NCBI GenBank assembly: GCA_950295325.1
Contig: OX485804.1
Coordinates: 65,944,033-66,008,032 of the forward strand
Source of the DNA: Polytrichum commune
Taxonomy: Eukaryota; Streptophyta; Polytrichopsida; Polytrichales; Polytrichaceae
DNA length: 64,000 bases
Direction: 5' to 3'
This document shows, in pieces, positions 22,128 through 34,460 of this stretch. The notes below the pieces were generated by a model. The model was given only the letters and a program-made list of their open reading frames with translations. It did not search any database and had not been told where the DNA came from. The translations under genes and the position numbers were made by a program. The number at the start of each line of letters is the position of its first letter. The stretch's first letter is position 1.

Positions 22128-22518
22128 CACCTTATCGTGGTTTGACACAAGTCTTAAAGGGTTACTTTTCTTGAGTGACCCGCTTCTCCTGGGATACGGA
22201 ACACACAATCAGGATAAGATGGTTAGCAAATCCAAATCGAGTCCGTAGCCACTATTCTCATGAAATTTGAACTTCATGTAAATATCTTACACATTACCAA
22301 GTTGAAGATTCTTGTGCTCAACAAAGGATCATGTAGATCCCCTCAATTATGTTGACTATCGAACCTAGAATGTTTGTTATATTTTAAGCACGCAATCCAA
22401 TATGTTTTATACACATGTCTTCTCGATATCTGTTCTTGGAGCCATGCCTAATCACATACCACTCAGAAATAGGTGGACTTGATTAAGAAAAGCAACCAAA
22501 TTAGGCACATCTACCTCA
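22128..22518 (-). mobile_element. Family A MITE (inverted)
   Basis: The reverse complement runs from 'aggtagatgtgcctaatt' (22517 leftward) through 'tttggatttgctaaccatct' to 'aagtaaccctttaagac' near 22150. It lies in opposite orientation to the copies at 15042 and 34070. Confidence 0.65.
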
Positions 22519-23300
22519 GATTGTGTACTAGACTCTGTTGAAATATTTGGAATTTTGATGGAAATTTTGGATTAGTTGGTGAGTAGGTAGACAAGCCTTA
22601 TCATCAAGTCCACTGCTTTTAAATGGTTACTAACACCAGTGTGCAATGTGTGTAATGAAAAGTGGTCCAAGAAAAGTGTTCTGAGTGTTGATGGAATCAC
22701 ATAAATGTAGAGGATTACATAAATTTGTTCCGAATCAACTAAGTAGTGCTTGTAGTGTTATTGCTATTGGAAATCTCAATTAAAAAACAAAATGAGACAT
22801 CATTTCTCTACATACCCTCAATCTCTTTCATGGTCATCAAATCGATACATTCTAGCAATATTTAGTTTATTGTGGATACATTGTAGAGATGACATAATAT
22901 TATTTAGCTACTATCCACTGTTTCATTCTAATAACATTCAGTGATGGTGCTTCACCTGAATCTCACTCATTTTTCGAGTTGAATCTACATATTGACAACC
23001 ATCCATGAGATGTAATTCTAGCACCTTACTTGACGTATTCCTGGTCCCACCTAGCATGATCACTTAGCTGAATAATGTTATGAATTCAGTCACCATTGGT
23101 TTTTGTCAACAGAGTGGACCATGAGAAATTTAGTGACCGTTTGTCATGCCATCATCTCTTCAAGTTTAGATGTCATTAAGAGGTAAGGGGTGACTTAGTG
23201 ACCAACTTATCATTGTTGTGGACACAAGTTAGTGGCGGTCATAAATTTCCAACCATTTGTTGATTTTCTTTCCTGGGATATTTTTCTTTAAGTCCAGGCT
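22519..23300. other. Intergenic sequence, nothing recognised
   Basis: No gene, RNA or shared repeat was identified. Confidence 0.35.
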
Positions 23301-23314
23301 GACATTTGTCAATG

Positions 23315-23522
23315 TTGTACACCTATATGTGTAATTAGGTTACCCCATGCTAATATGTGAATATCCCATGCTATTTTGGATATTTGTAATCATAGTTCAA
23401 CAAAACACATAAATTATGCTTAAATTATATTGTGATTTATGTACAAATGAATGAACTAACTTGTTATAAGTTTTTGCAATTTGATTTTGACCTAAAGTAA
23501 TTTGCATGGTAAAGAGACAACC
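23315..23522 (+). repeat. Family H repeat, copy 1
   Basis: The copy begins 'tgtgtaattaggttacccca' and ends 'gtaatttgcatggtaaagag', the two ends shared by four copies in the window. Confidence 0.6.
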
Positions 23523-23682
23523 TATTCACAAATGCAACGTAATTGCACATGCCAAGGTGGTTAGAATATGGAAGAGTTCCCACCTCCAACATGTGACTAT
23601 CTCATTGGTACATATCTGAGCTTCGAGAGAAATTGAAGACTTACAAGTTAACTCACATTGAGTGCCACTTTTCTCACAACAT

Positions 23683-23878
23683 CTACACTAATATGTGCAA
23701 ATAGGTTGCTCCATGCTAATTTAACGACATTTCATGATTTTTTAAAACCTTTTATTACCACAATAACAAAACACATGAATTTGTTTTACTGTGGTTTTAT
23801 ACAGACAAATAATCAAAGTTATGAGTTTTTTTTCACGGGTTTTGACCCAAGGTAATTTGCATGGGTAAAGAGGCAGCC
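23683..23878 (+). repeat. Family H repeat, copy 2
   Basis: The copy begins 'acactaatatgtgcaaatag' and ends 'aaggtaatttgcatgggtaa'. It lies in direct orientation with copy 1, 160 bp away. Confidence 0.6.
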
Positions 23879-24123
23879 GTGATTTGTGAATCTAATAGCA
23901 CATACCAGTGTAGATATGACATACCAAGTATCCTCCTAACTCATCATATGACTTATGAACTGATATTGGACTTGATCATGCTTAATTTATAACTCGCAAA
24001 AATCTTTTTGAGGTTTTATAACTTCTATCTATTCTTGGTGTTTATCTAGTATTCAATACCTTAATCTAGTATGTTATATATGGTAACATCATTGAAGATG
24101 ACTCCAAAACTAGTAACACTCAA

Positions 24124-24345
24124 ATGTGCAATTAGGTTGCTGTCACGAATACGGTGCCATGCAAATTACCTTGTGTCAAAACCCAAACACAACAAGTTAT
24201 GACTTTGTTTATTCGTCTGTATAGAAACCACAGTAATTTTTTCTTGCTATATTCTAGTAACATGGTAGTACATATTCAAAATAGTGTGGAATGTCAACAT
24301 ATTAGTGTGGGGAAACCTAATTACACATTGGTGTACAGTACGCTG
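24124..24345 (-). repeat. Family H repeat, copy 3 (inverted)
   Basis: It starts 'catgcaaattaccttgtgtc' and ends 'gtggggaaacctaattacac', which is family H read backwards. Confidence 0.6.
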
Positions 24346-24383
24346 AAGTGTAACAGGGAGTAGTAGTGGGTTGTTGCAGTTGA

Positions 24384-24490
24384 GGGCCATCTGGATCAAC
24401 ACTTTGAATTCTGAAACCCAATTTCCACGTGGGAGTCTATAGGGCTCCAACCAATGTGATGATGACACGTGGGAAAAGTTCAAAGAATTG
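24384..24490. repeat. Family L, diverged copy
   Basis: The copy shares 'tcaacactttga', 'aatttccac', 'accaatgtg' and 'gatgacacgtgg' with the complete MITE at 32845-32991. The terminal repeats are degraded. Confidence 0.45.
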
Positions 24491-26454
24491 TATGTTACTA
24501 TAAAACCAGTACAATTATAACTTGGCTGTCATGAGGAAATTGTAACCCCATAACTTCTTACACTGATTGCCTATTGTTTCAGTCGACTCTGAATGTCATG
24601 TCAGCCGACATGGAACTGAATTGAAGATCGATCAGATGCACCTGCTATTGTGAGAGAACTGTTAATATTCACCATTTGAAGCTGATGGATTTTGTAAGCC
24701 TGGAATGAAACGGATAATATATAAGTCTACTTGCAGGCTGGACTTTATGTTTCTTAAGCAGGTGATGATGCAAGGGTACATTGGTAAATAATGCTATGCA
24801 GTTGCAACGGTGGTTTGGAAATTTATGAATACAGTAAGTAGCATGCTGGTTGTCACATGGCCAGATTACACTGGCACAGGGATACTGTCAAGCATGCATA
24901 GAATTATTACCATGAGAAATTTACATCAACGCCCAGTACTACCCCCCAGTCATCTCATAATCGTCAATTCTACCTGGTTAATGCCATTTGCTCCGAAGAA
25001 TGATTTACACAGATCCAAAAAGATTTTCATGGGGCCCTACCTTACAAGAGCAGAGCTTGCACAACACTACCTAATGTGAAGTAATCAGCCTAATTACTTC
25101 ATGATACACCTAGTAAATTCACCCAGTTACACCTACAGTACAGTACAGCACCAGGGTTGGTGCCAGGGTAGAAACAGTGGACTCGGTGAAATTTAGCTAG
25201 GCTTATGTGAATGCTTACACGGTGGCTGCTACAAGGTACTTCATGACTCTTTTTTATTACTGGAGTGTTAACCCTCTCCATATGTTCGATGCTTGTCCCA
25301 ATTGCCGGATATTATGAACTTTCTACAGGCTAGGGTGTGTGTCAATGCATAGTATCCTCATCAGGATGATATTTAAGTGTTTAAAACCAAAAGCCATGAA
25401 CTTGCAGCATTTTGCACATGGTTATCTGTTGTGATTAATTGTGACTCACCGTATCCCTTGGAAGGCATTCCAGTAACAGACAGACGAACGATAAAATAAA
25501 AAGTGGCAACTTGCAAGAGGACAACGGGTTAGTGACTCAGAATCAATTAAGTTACATCACAAGACTCCAGATTCTTCCGAGGAATCAGCAGGCCGGTGAT
25601 TCATCACACTTTCAGTTTTGAGCTGGAGATCAGGGGGTGCACTTTCTTCTTTAACATAATCATCGATTGCAAAAAGGACGGAAGCAGTTTTCACGTGCAC
25701 GCCTCCATGGTGGCCTCCTAGTGGTGGATTCAGTTACTAGAAGTCGCCCAAACATGAGGGTTAGGGTTTAGATAGTTACAAGGCAAGTCAGTGAGAGTTG
25801 ATCGGCAGCCTTGTCAAGTTATGGCTACTCATCATGTATTGCTAGTATGTAAGAGTCTAGTGTAGCCATATTATCAACAATATTATCTGTGGAGTCGTAA
25901 TTACTAATGATGATCCTATTATTCTTGGCACTGGAATTTCTCTAACTACATGCTGGAATCTACTGCCACAAAATAAGACGATCCTTGCTCCCAGCAGCTA
26001 GCTACGTCAAACAGTCAGCCTAGAGTGTTGTACATATTATCAGTCTTCATATCGGTTGTGTGTCTGCAAGTAGTCCTGAATCGGCCAGCAAAAAATAACA
26101 TCATGATGCATGATAAGCAGCTAGTCCAGGAAGAAATATATAAGATGCAATGAAGAGTCTTCATCACTTCATGATCCGATCCCTGTGATGCAGGTTAATC
26201 ATCACAAGTCCCGAGGTGATGGTGGTGGTGACTTCTACTGCGATTCTCGACAGATTTGAAACATGGTGAATCCAGTAACTTAGTTGTGCAGAGCTCCAGT
26301 AACTCAGAATTGGATTGCAGGATGAGAACTGGTGGGAGTATTTGGGTGCCGATGGAAGGTGTCCGGTGTCAGGTAATGGATCATGTCTAGGTAGTAGTCA
26401 GTCTTTGGATTGTTGAATCAGGAAATTATAAGCTGTTGCTGGTGATGATGATGA
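24491..26454. other. Mostly unique sequence downstream of the HD-Zip gene
   Basis: Few repeats are shared with the rest of the window, in contrast to the flanks. It should include the 3' untranslated region of the HD-Zip gene (transcribed leftward), but no polyadenylation site can be fixed. An 89-codon frame at 24810-25079 has no recognisable domain. Confidence 0.35.
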
Positions 26455-28267
26455 TCAGCTGCGCCCTTTTTTGCAAGAGCTACAGAGAGCCAGCTGCAGC
26501 TGCAAGGGGGAGGCGCTGTTGCTCATCAGGTGGCGGCTGTCGAATCCCATCCTCTCAGTCTGCGGTGGTGTACCAAATTCACATAAATTAATTACAACCA
26601 CCTCCAATCCAAAAAAAATCAAACCTTCAGACATGAACCTGATCACAACAAAGATGACCCCTCCGGAGTCTCAAGCACCAATTTGCACGACAGCATCAAT
26701 ACTCTAAACAAGAAACCATAGCAACAGAGTTGAAGAGATAATGGTTTCGGTGCCTTGTGATGGCCTGAAACCAGCATCCACAAGGGCCCTGAATTGCATC
26801 TGAACCTAGAGGGTGAAAGTGGTGGATCTACCAAAATCCTAGATTAGAATGACCAGCATGCAAGACTATTAATTCCTTGGCAGGTCCAAGATCTATTCCA
26901 CCCACACAAAATATTTCGAGACTGGCTCCGTTTATGCTCTTACATTTTTGACATGACATGCACACAATTACTGCAAGAGGTTTGTATTTTTTTATAAATA
27001 ATCTGCGGTTAATTTGTAAAGTAGATCTTGTACGTTTGACTTTATGAGGAAAATTCAGAACTGTTGCTGAGCGATGAGACCACCCACTTGAATGAGATAG
27101 TTGAGGTGATGATTCTCAACGACAAGGTCCTGGCAGCGTTGCCGCAACACCTCACAATTGGATTCGGAGCGCTTCGCTTTCCCTCTGGCTCTGCGGTTCT
27201 GGAACCAAACCTCCACCTGCCTGGGCTGCACTCCCAGCTCCATCGCCAGTGTGCTCTTCTGATGGGCATTGGGCCGTGGCAGCCTCTCAAAGGTGTCTTC
27301 CAGGAACCTCAACTGTGCCTTGGTGAATCTCAACTTCCTGCTTGACCCTGATCAATGCCCATCAGAAGAAAGGGGTATGTTAAATCCCGTTCTAATAATT
27401 TCCAGCTCCATTCATACTTGCTAAGAATGATTCTGAGTAACAACCTAGTAACTTTCTAGTGTCAAGCATCCACTGGAATACAATAGTGATGAAACACTTG
27501 AAACTTGGCGTCAAGAGCAGGTATAAATAGGTTATTTGCGTTTCTAATTGTTCGCTTAGACTCTGTCAGATGACGGGACTTATTACTATCCTACATATAT
27601 GGATGGGTCTTCTTCTCTCTTGCCTAGCAATGATCCGCTCATTGATCAGGAACTAGCTTGCAGGTATCCACCGCTTCCAGGTCTTCTATCCAGTCCAACT
27701 TGTAGGCTACTACCGCACTCACGTATACAAACATCTCGCATTTTGCAATCTGCATATTCTTGACAGCAGTTACACTGAAAGATTCCTACGTCTTGTTTGA
27801 ATGGAGGTGTCAAAGTGAATCCAGGGGTCATATTGGACACACATCCTAAGTCACATTAAGAGACATTCTTAACAAAGTGGACATGACTCACCCTATTGTG
27901 ATGATAGAGACGTGATTTTAGTCTTGCAAGGTAACTTGTATACATTCCGCTACTGAGTTCTTGTGTATTTCAAATACATGATTGAGAACAAAAGAAGAAT
28001 CAGTTCCTTCTTGACGAGCTGAGGGTACTACGTAGATAGGGCGTAGATACGAAAGAAGAGATGGGAGGGGCGAGAGAGAAAACGATCATATATTATACCT
28101 TCATCATCATCTTCGTACTCGAGGCTAGCGTCACTCGAACCGCCAGGAAACACTGATCGGAACATGTCGTGCTGGTCTTGAAGCTGGGGCAGGGGTTGGG
28201 CCGGTGACGACTCTTGGCATGCACAACTGCCCATGTTTTCGGAGGAGTGATCCTGCACAAAGCTCAT
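26455..28267 (-). CDS. HD-Zip class II homeodomain-leucine zipper protein, short variant
   Basis: The gene has three exons with GT-AG introns: 28099-28267, 27088-27347 and 26455-26559, giving 177 residues. Intron 1 is in phase 1 (gaag|gtataat ... gatcag|gg) and intron 2 in phase 0 (caa|gtgggt ... ccgcag|act). Residues 1-57 hold CAC at 15-17 and an acidic EYEDDDE. Residues 59-117 form the homeodomain, with PRQVEVWFQNRRAR as helix 3 (98-111), the class II form. The leucine zipper has heptad leucines at L124, L131 and L138 and begins with the class II C-E of 'NCEVL'. Exon 3 ends LQLQLAL (162-168), then C169-S-S-C172-K, a variant of the class II CPSCE redox motif. Class II proteins usually bind CAAT(C/G)ATTG-type sites as repressors and act in shade and auxin responses. 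If intron 2 is retained, the frame stops after ten more codons. Exons 1-2 are secure and exon 3 is slightly less so. Most relatives are longer (roughly 200-350 residues). Confidence 0.85.
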
Positions 28268-31200
28268 CACTACTCAGCTTACAAGAGTCGGTGGAGGAGC
28301 AGATGTAACGGTGATGAAGGCAAGACAAAAAGATGAGAAGCAGACTTGTGCCTTACGCTTTTCAGCTACACCTACCGAGACATCCGTGCCGTCAGTAACA
28401 TGTCTATTGATAAAAATAAAAAATAAACCACTTTCACTGGGACCGAGGCATCAACTCAAGGAAACATCTGCACAGTGTCATGCTAAGAATCTTTCCTCCT
28501 GCTACAAAATAATTTTTACCACAGGGATGGGAGAGTAGAGTAGAGTAGAGTAGGTTAATGCACTTACTGTTGTAACAGTGTCAAAATCTAGTAGAGTAGT
28601 TTTGACAAGTTTGATCCACTTTCGGCTATCCTGAATCCTAGCTAATATTCCACCTTGATCTACTAGCCTTTCGAAAGAATGCACCTATCAGACTAGTGCA
28701 GTCTGTATATTGTTGAGACACTTCCGAACTTGCATTGTGATGATTGGAAAGAAGGTTTCATATACTGCTGCATGAATTGATCCACACATAAGTCTCCTAG
28801 TATGACTTTAGACCTACTGTAGTTACTGTTCTCATAACCGCTGAGAAGCCTTCTCTGCAATCGGAGTTGACGGTGGATTTCCTAAGTAGTTGAACACATT
28901 TCTAAGCTCTAAACATAAGTACTTGATCTGAGCTGGGCTGAAAGTGTGGGTAAGTAAGTAATTCAGTTTCAAATTGCAGTAAGTATAATAGATCAGCAGC
29001 AGCAGCTAGCCCTCAAGGTTAGGAAGACTCTGCAATCCCAGCCCACGTGCTGGCAAAGCAAAGGAAGACTTGTCCTTTGCCTTTTCCATGCTGCAACTTG
29101 TGTGTTGGGGCTACGGACTCCTCACCATTCGTGTAGTCGCTTATTACTTCATTAATTACCAACTTAACACCCGCCAGCTCGTAGTATTCTACTGTTTTAG
29201 TCTAAGCGGTTGTCGACAGGCGTTGAATGGCTGACATGCCTTCATTGCACGTGTTATTCTTCTGAAGAACCATTAACTGTATCTGAAGTGGCAGACGTAA
29301 GTTACCCCGCATCAATATATACTTATTACTTTTCTTACCTCTGCTGCTGCTGTATATATATTTATCTCCTGAGGCTAAGCGTATGATTGATGGTCCATAC
29401 GAAATTCTTGTGGCAATTTAACTCCGAACCCCGGCCCCAACGCAAGGCAGGCAGGCAGGCACGCATGAATGAATGAATTAATGTACGTCCTCAAGAATGT
29501 AAATATATTCCGACCCCCTTGAAAAGCTCCTCCTCCTCCTGCCAGATTTGATTAAAGGACCGTGTACCTCATGCATATGATTTGCCTGTCTGTAATGAGC
29601 GTGACAGAAGTATACTAGCTTTATATTAGATTCAGAAAAGGTGTGACTTCAATCGCAACTTTGCAGGATGAGGAGTGACTCAGCTGCTCCTCCTCACCAT
29701 TTGTGGTCATAGGAGGTTTGATGAATAAGGTGGGATTCAACGTCAGTCTAAGAAGAAAAAGCCCTCACTTCTTGATCTTGCAGGTTCCGAATTGAGTTGT
29801 AACCAGGTTAATTAGCTATAAGACATCACGGCATTTACAAGAAGGTGGTGATGTACTTATTATATCAGACTTTGAAACCTTTTTAAAAAAATTGTCAGAC
29901 TTAGGGAGTAGCTTGGCTTACCGTCACGTATTTGTACCCTAGCAACACTTGGGTGCAAGAGCGGTAACTGGAAGCCATCAAATCTGAGAAGCCACCCACT
30001 TTCTTATTTCTGCCAGACCGCCGACAATCCTGCTGAAGATTTGGTAAATTCGACTGCTATGTCAAAGACCTGCAAACAGCGACTAGGGTACGTCAACACA
30101 CCTCAATACCGACAAACAAGCATGAACTACTAATTCATCCTCGCAGACACATAGCATTGAATATATATCACAGGTTAATTTGCTCCCTCACAAAAGTCAC
30201 TCTTCTTGATGCTGCCTCTAGTCCCATTTCCGAAGGATCCCTACCTTGCCCCTAATCAAAGTAACGCCGGCACAACTTTGATTCCGGACTCTATATCCTA
30301 TCAGAAATTCTTTATAAGAACCAACCTAAGCACCAGGCTTTTCACTAGAATAGGGTTTGTAACTTCTTGATGATCTTGAGTGATTGTTGCCCCTTTTCTG
30401 TGAGTCTCAGCGAGTATCGGATTTCCAGGCCTAGTCCTCCTAGGCATGAAACTTAGGAAGACATTATATCGTTTGCGTGTCGAAGTAGTCGACAGACACC
30501 ACTGTTGTGACTGGGGCTCCACTTCGAATCATTCAATCCATTAATAAGCTCAGCAAACTAGGTTCAGGCCCACATATCTGTTAGTCACTATGCAGCTGGA
30601 GAGCTTGAACGGAGGAAATCGTCAGCCTAGTGCAGAAATTTCAGGAGGTTTTCAGACGAAATGGAAAGGTCGGAAATGTAAACTTAGTTCACGGCTCTAT
30701 AAAGTGTTTGGCTTGCATGCAAAGTCGGAAGCTCTGAAGTGCACTTCTTGAAGCTGGGTCGCTCCGGTCGACGAAGCTATTGACATTAGATTTATGAAAA
30801 AGCGCCGAGTTAAGCGATTTGCGGAACAAAAGCTATTATAACTACAAATAAGCCAACAAAAATCCATCATGTAGTCATTCCCGCATCATAATTACAGGCA
30901 AACATTGTATAGTATTGGCTTCCGCCTCCATAGGCGGGCAGCCTGGGCTAACCCGCAGTAGTCGACACGGTGAGCAAGAACTTACTAGTCCGGCGAAGTA
31001 GTTTGGAGGGATGAAGAGGCAGCAGCTAGCGATTGCAGAGAAAACAAGCACTAGAAGAGATCATTGGCACAACATCGTCCGGTACATGATAAGAAGAAGA
31101 GGAAGACGAAGAAGACGAAGATGCTGGCCCTGCTTTCACAGCTAGAGGTACTAGTAGGACCACCTCCAGGGAACACCGAATCCAGAACCACAGGGTTTAA

Positions 31201-31433
31201 AGCTACGTACAAAAGCTACCTTCTTCACAGATCAAACAAATCTCCGTTTTCTGACAACACACGCCATAATCCATGTTTTCATGAAACAAACCAACCCATC
31301 ACTAACCAAACTCCCTCACTAACTCAGTAGTCAATGACTGAAGCTCATCACAAACCCAACAGTTTATACTGATCCAACTTAGCTCATGTTGACATGCAAA
31401 TTATCATCACTAGTCAAGATACAGGACCTAACT

Positions 31434-31436
<3 letters not shown>
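28268..31436 (-). promoter_or_regulatory. Upstream region of the HD-Zip gene, with two CACGTG boxes
   Basis: Mostly unique sequence. CACGTG occurs at 29044-29049 and 29248-29253, about 780 and 980 bp upstream of the start codon. These G-box cores are the usual sites for PIF and other bHLH/bZIP factors, and HD-Zip II genes are commonly light-regulated, but function here is inference. In-frame stops lie directly upstream of the ATG at 28267. No second gene is supported in this stretch. Confidence 0.35.

Positions 31437-31466
<30 letters not shown>
31437..31466. repeat. (TC)15 microsatellite
   Basis: A perfect TC dinucleotide run of about 30 bp. Confidence 0.95.
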
Positions 31467-31468
<2 letters not shown>

Positions 31469-32844
31469 GCTAAGTTGCCCATATCATCACATTGACCCAA
31501 TTTCAAGCTTATAACTGACCATGGATATTGTCAATCACTGGCCATGTTAAGCTGGCATCACCACAACATCAGAACTTGAACATGTGTGATCATCATCATC
31601 ATCATCATGACTTTTGCATCACCACCAAAAGGGAACCCGGCCTAGCAAGCCAATTACCAGAACAGCACGCACAGCAAGAATCGATTGGATGCAAGCCGAG
31701 CAAGCCGAGCAAGCCGGTGGGCCGCCGTAGCCAGCTGCAGGCAGGGAAGGCGAAGAAGGGGGGCGCCGCTATGGGTGTAATTAACTGACTTATTAACAAA
31801 GGGGAGGGTGGGTGGGGGGATGATGAACTTTTTTTCCCCTGCTGCCCCAGCTGCCCCGGACCATAAAGGCAGTAATCAGTGAGGGCTATAATGGGCTCAT
31901 CATTTTTGGGTATAGGAGGTGTGATACATGGCTCCCTATGGGCTCTCATTATGTGTATAAGTATATAGAACTTACTTAAATCTATTTATACTATCATCGA
32001 TATCGGACTTGCTTCAAACTCGACTTCTCCTATATATGTAGCTAGTCCGGTGGTGCGCTCTTCTTTGTAGATTGCACCATGACTTTATTAACCCCACCAC
32101 ACACTGAGTGGACTGTGGGCCTATGTTTGAGTCACACTATGTCTAATAAGTGGGAAACTATAATTTCTTTTTTCTCAGGCTCCCTCAGAGTTAAATGTAG
32201 GTACACATGTCACAGATAGATTAGGTTTGGCGAGTGTGAGTGACTACGAAGATCCGACCCGACCCAACCCGACCCGGACCAACCCACACTAACTCCTGAG
32301 GTTTCAACTGTGGTGTACACTACTTTCACAATTCCCCAGCTACCATGGCCCGCATTAAATTCAGATGCACTTTACTTGCCGAAAAAGCAGAAGGCTTTTG
32401 CCGAGGGGCAAAAAGAGCCAACCATGGCACAACTCTCACTCATCAGAAGCCTGTTTGGGCAATCCTCCATTCGATAGAGTAGATAGTATGGGCCGACCTT
32501 ATAAAAAGGATGTTCTTCATGAATTCCTGTAGTTAATGCCTTAAAATCACAATGGGATTTGTGTGTCTTCTTACCAGTGGTTATCTTCCACTGTATGGTT
32601 AAAATGGAATTGATATAAAAATGTGGAAATCTACTATCATTGTATAGTACCACAAAACCATCTAGAGAAAATAAAGAAAATTATAGATAAAACTACACAA
32701 AATGTGGGTTCTTTTTGGTCTGGTGTACAAAAACATCCGCCTGAATGCATTTCTGATCATAAGTGGCTGCAAGAAAACCTAACAACAGGGCCTGAGTCAA
32801 TTTGAAACCTTGGGTTTGCAAATAAATTACAATGACCGAGGTAC
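31467..32844. other. Intergenic sequence with short simple repeats
   Basis: It contains a (CAT)n-like run at 31588-31608 and three copies of the 9-mer 'gagcaagcc' at about 31690-31715. At 32255-32285 there is a 'gacccgacccaacccgaccc' tract. The 86-codon frame spanning these repeats is not supported as a gene. Confidence 0.4.
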
Positions 32845-32991
32845 ATAGGGTGTTGTCCAATTCAACACTTTGAGTGTCAAAAGCTAATTTCCACATCATA
32901 TTGAACATGGTCTTGACCAATGTGGATATGACACGTGGCACTTTTCTTCCAAAAAATAAGTATTCTGTGTTGAACTAGGCAACACCCTACA
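32845..32991. mobile_element. Family L MITE, complete
   Basis: About 147 bp with terminal inverted repeats: left TAGGGTGTTGTCCAATTCAA and inverted right TAGGGTGTTGCCTAGTTCAA. The outermost TA on each side fits a TA target duplication, as for Tc1/mariner-type MITEs. A diverged copy lies at 24384-24490. Confidence 0.75.
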
Positions 32992-34069
32992 GTAGTCCCC
33001 TTCCTCTAATGTCGCAACCAGGTGGTCACCTACATAATACCAAACAAACTACACTGCAAATAACTTGACATCCTCCAGGTTGCACTTAATTTTGAAATAT
33101 GACTATATATTCTGGAGTGGAATAATATATAGGTCACTATAGACTACTTTAAGTGAAAACCGGGGCAGTTCAGATCCTCCAGGGGACTATTTTCAACAAA
33201 GTTCCCAACCAATACACTCATCTATTAATCAAAAACACAATTGGGCAGTTAAGCTGCCAGTTGCAACTTTTAACCCTTGTCAACAACAGATAAATGGGAG
33301 ATGAATGTCCCGACCACTGGGTTATTTCAAAAAACATTGATGTGCCAGACGCAAGCCTGTGTGATCAGGGTGTAATTGCAACTGTTATAAAAATTAGGAT
33401 TCATCAGCACACAACGCCATGCATCATCATATGAAGATGTGACTAGTGAAGGAGCTAATAATAATATTACTGTTTTGCAACAAATTATCCAAATGATGTG
33501 GCCACTCTGGAGAATGATGTTTCCTTCTTGATATGGTTATTTTCATGCGTGTACAGTTATAATAATTTTCTATCAAGAAATTTAGCTAGCCACCCTACTC
33601 CTCCCCCTGACTAGATTACCTACAATGTAGCAATCATGCAAGGAAAGCTCCACAAGGGGAAGTACAAATTAATAGGGTCTACTGTCCATCCCTGTCTAAT
33701 GATATGTTCATTACTGATGAATACCACTTGAGAAGGTGATTTTGTACACACTCACCTGCTCCTCACCTGTTCTGGAAGAAACTCTTGTTTGGCAATCCGG
33801 TCACTTACAAAATGTACACGCATCAATGACACACTGATGTATGTGTATGGGTGTGGTACCAACTCTATGAATGGCACGGTGGACAAAATATAGTGTGTGT
33901 GTCTCTTTAGGGCTCCTAGCTGGCTCATGATAAAAATTTGCACCGACCCAATCTGCAGGGACGCTTGAGCCCTTGAATTGAATAATACCTGATTATTTAA
34001 TTACCCTAACAATGTACTATCCATACGTCTTGAACTCGAAATGTTGTCTTGAGCTTCCAGGAGCTTTGA
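32992..34069. other. Intergenic sequence, nothing recognised
   Basis: No gene or shared repeat was identified. Confidence 0.35.
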
Positions 34070-34460
34070 CTTTAAAGTAGACATGCCCTAATTTGGTTAT
34101 TTATCTTAATCGAACATCTGTATTGGAGTGGTATGTGGTTTGGTGTGGCTCTAAAAGTAGTATCTACAAAGAAAACTTGTGTATGAAATGGATTGGAGTG
34201 TGTGCTCAAAATATGATAACTAATTTTAGATTTGGTAGTCGACATAATTGAGATGGACTTATGTTCAACCACTTAGTGAGCAAGAGAGTCTTCGCTTTGA
34301 CAATGACCGTGATATTCATATGAGCTCTGAATAATATGAGGAAAGTGGCTATGACTTCAGCTCGGATTTGCTAACCACCTTGTACTGATCACAGTTTCAT
34401 ATCCTTAGAGGAGAAGTGGGCTAGTTGGGAAAAGTGACCATTTAAGACCCATCTACCTCA
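34070..34460 (+). mobile_element. Family A MITE
   Basis: It runs from 'aaagtagacatgcccta' to 'aagacccatctacctca'. The body has 'tggattggagtgtgtgctca' and 'ggatttgctaaccaccttgt'. Confidence 0.7.

Noticed and set aside
24810-25079. 89-codon plus-strand frame
   Set aside because: Although it lies in mostly unique sequence, no domain, signal or splice context supports it.
27064-27345. 93-codon plus-strand frame
   Set aside because: It is the antisense shadow of the homeodomain exon.
31528-31788. 86-codon frame with a six-histidine run
   Set aside because: The histidines come from a CAT microsatellite and the rest includes a 9-bp triplicated repeat. No further support was found.
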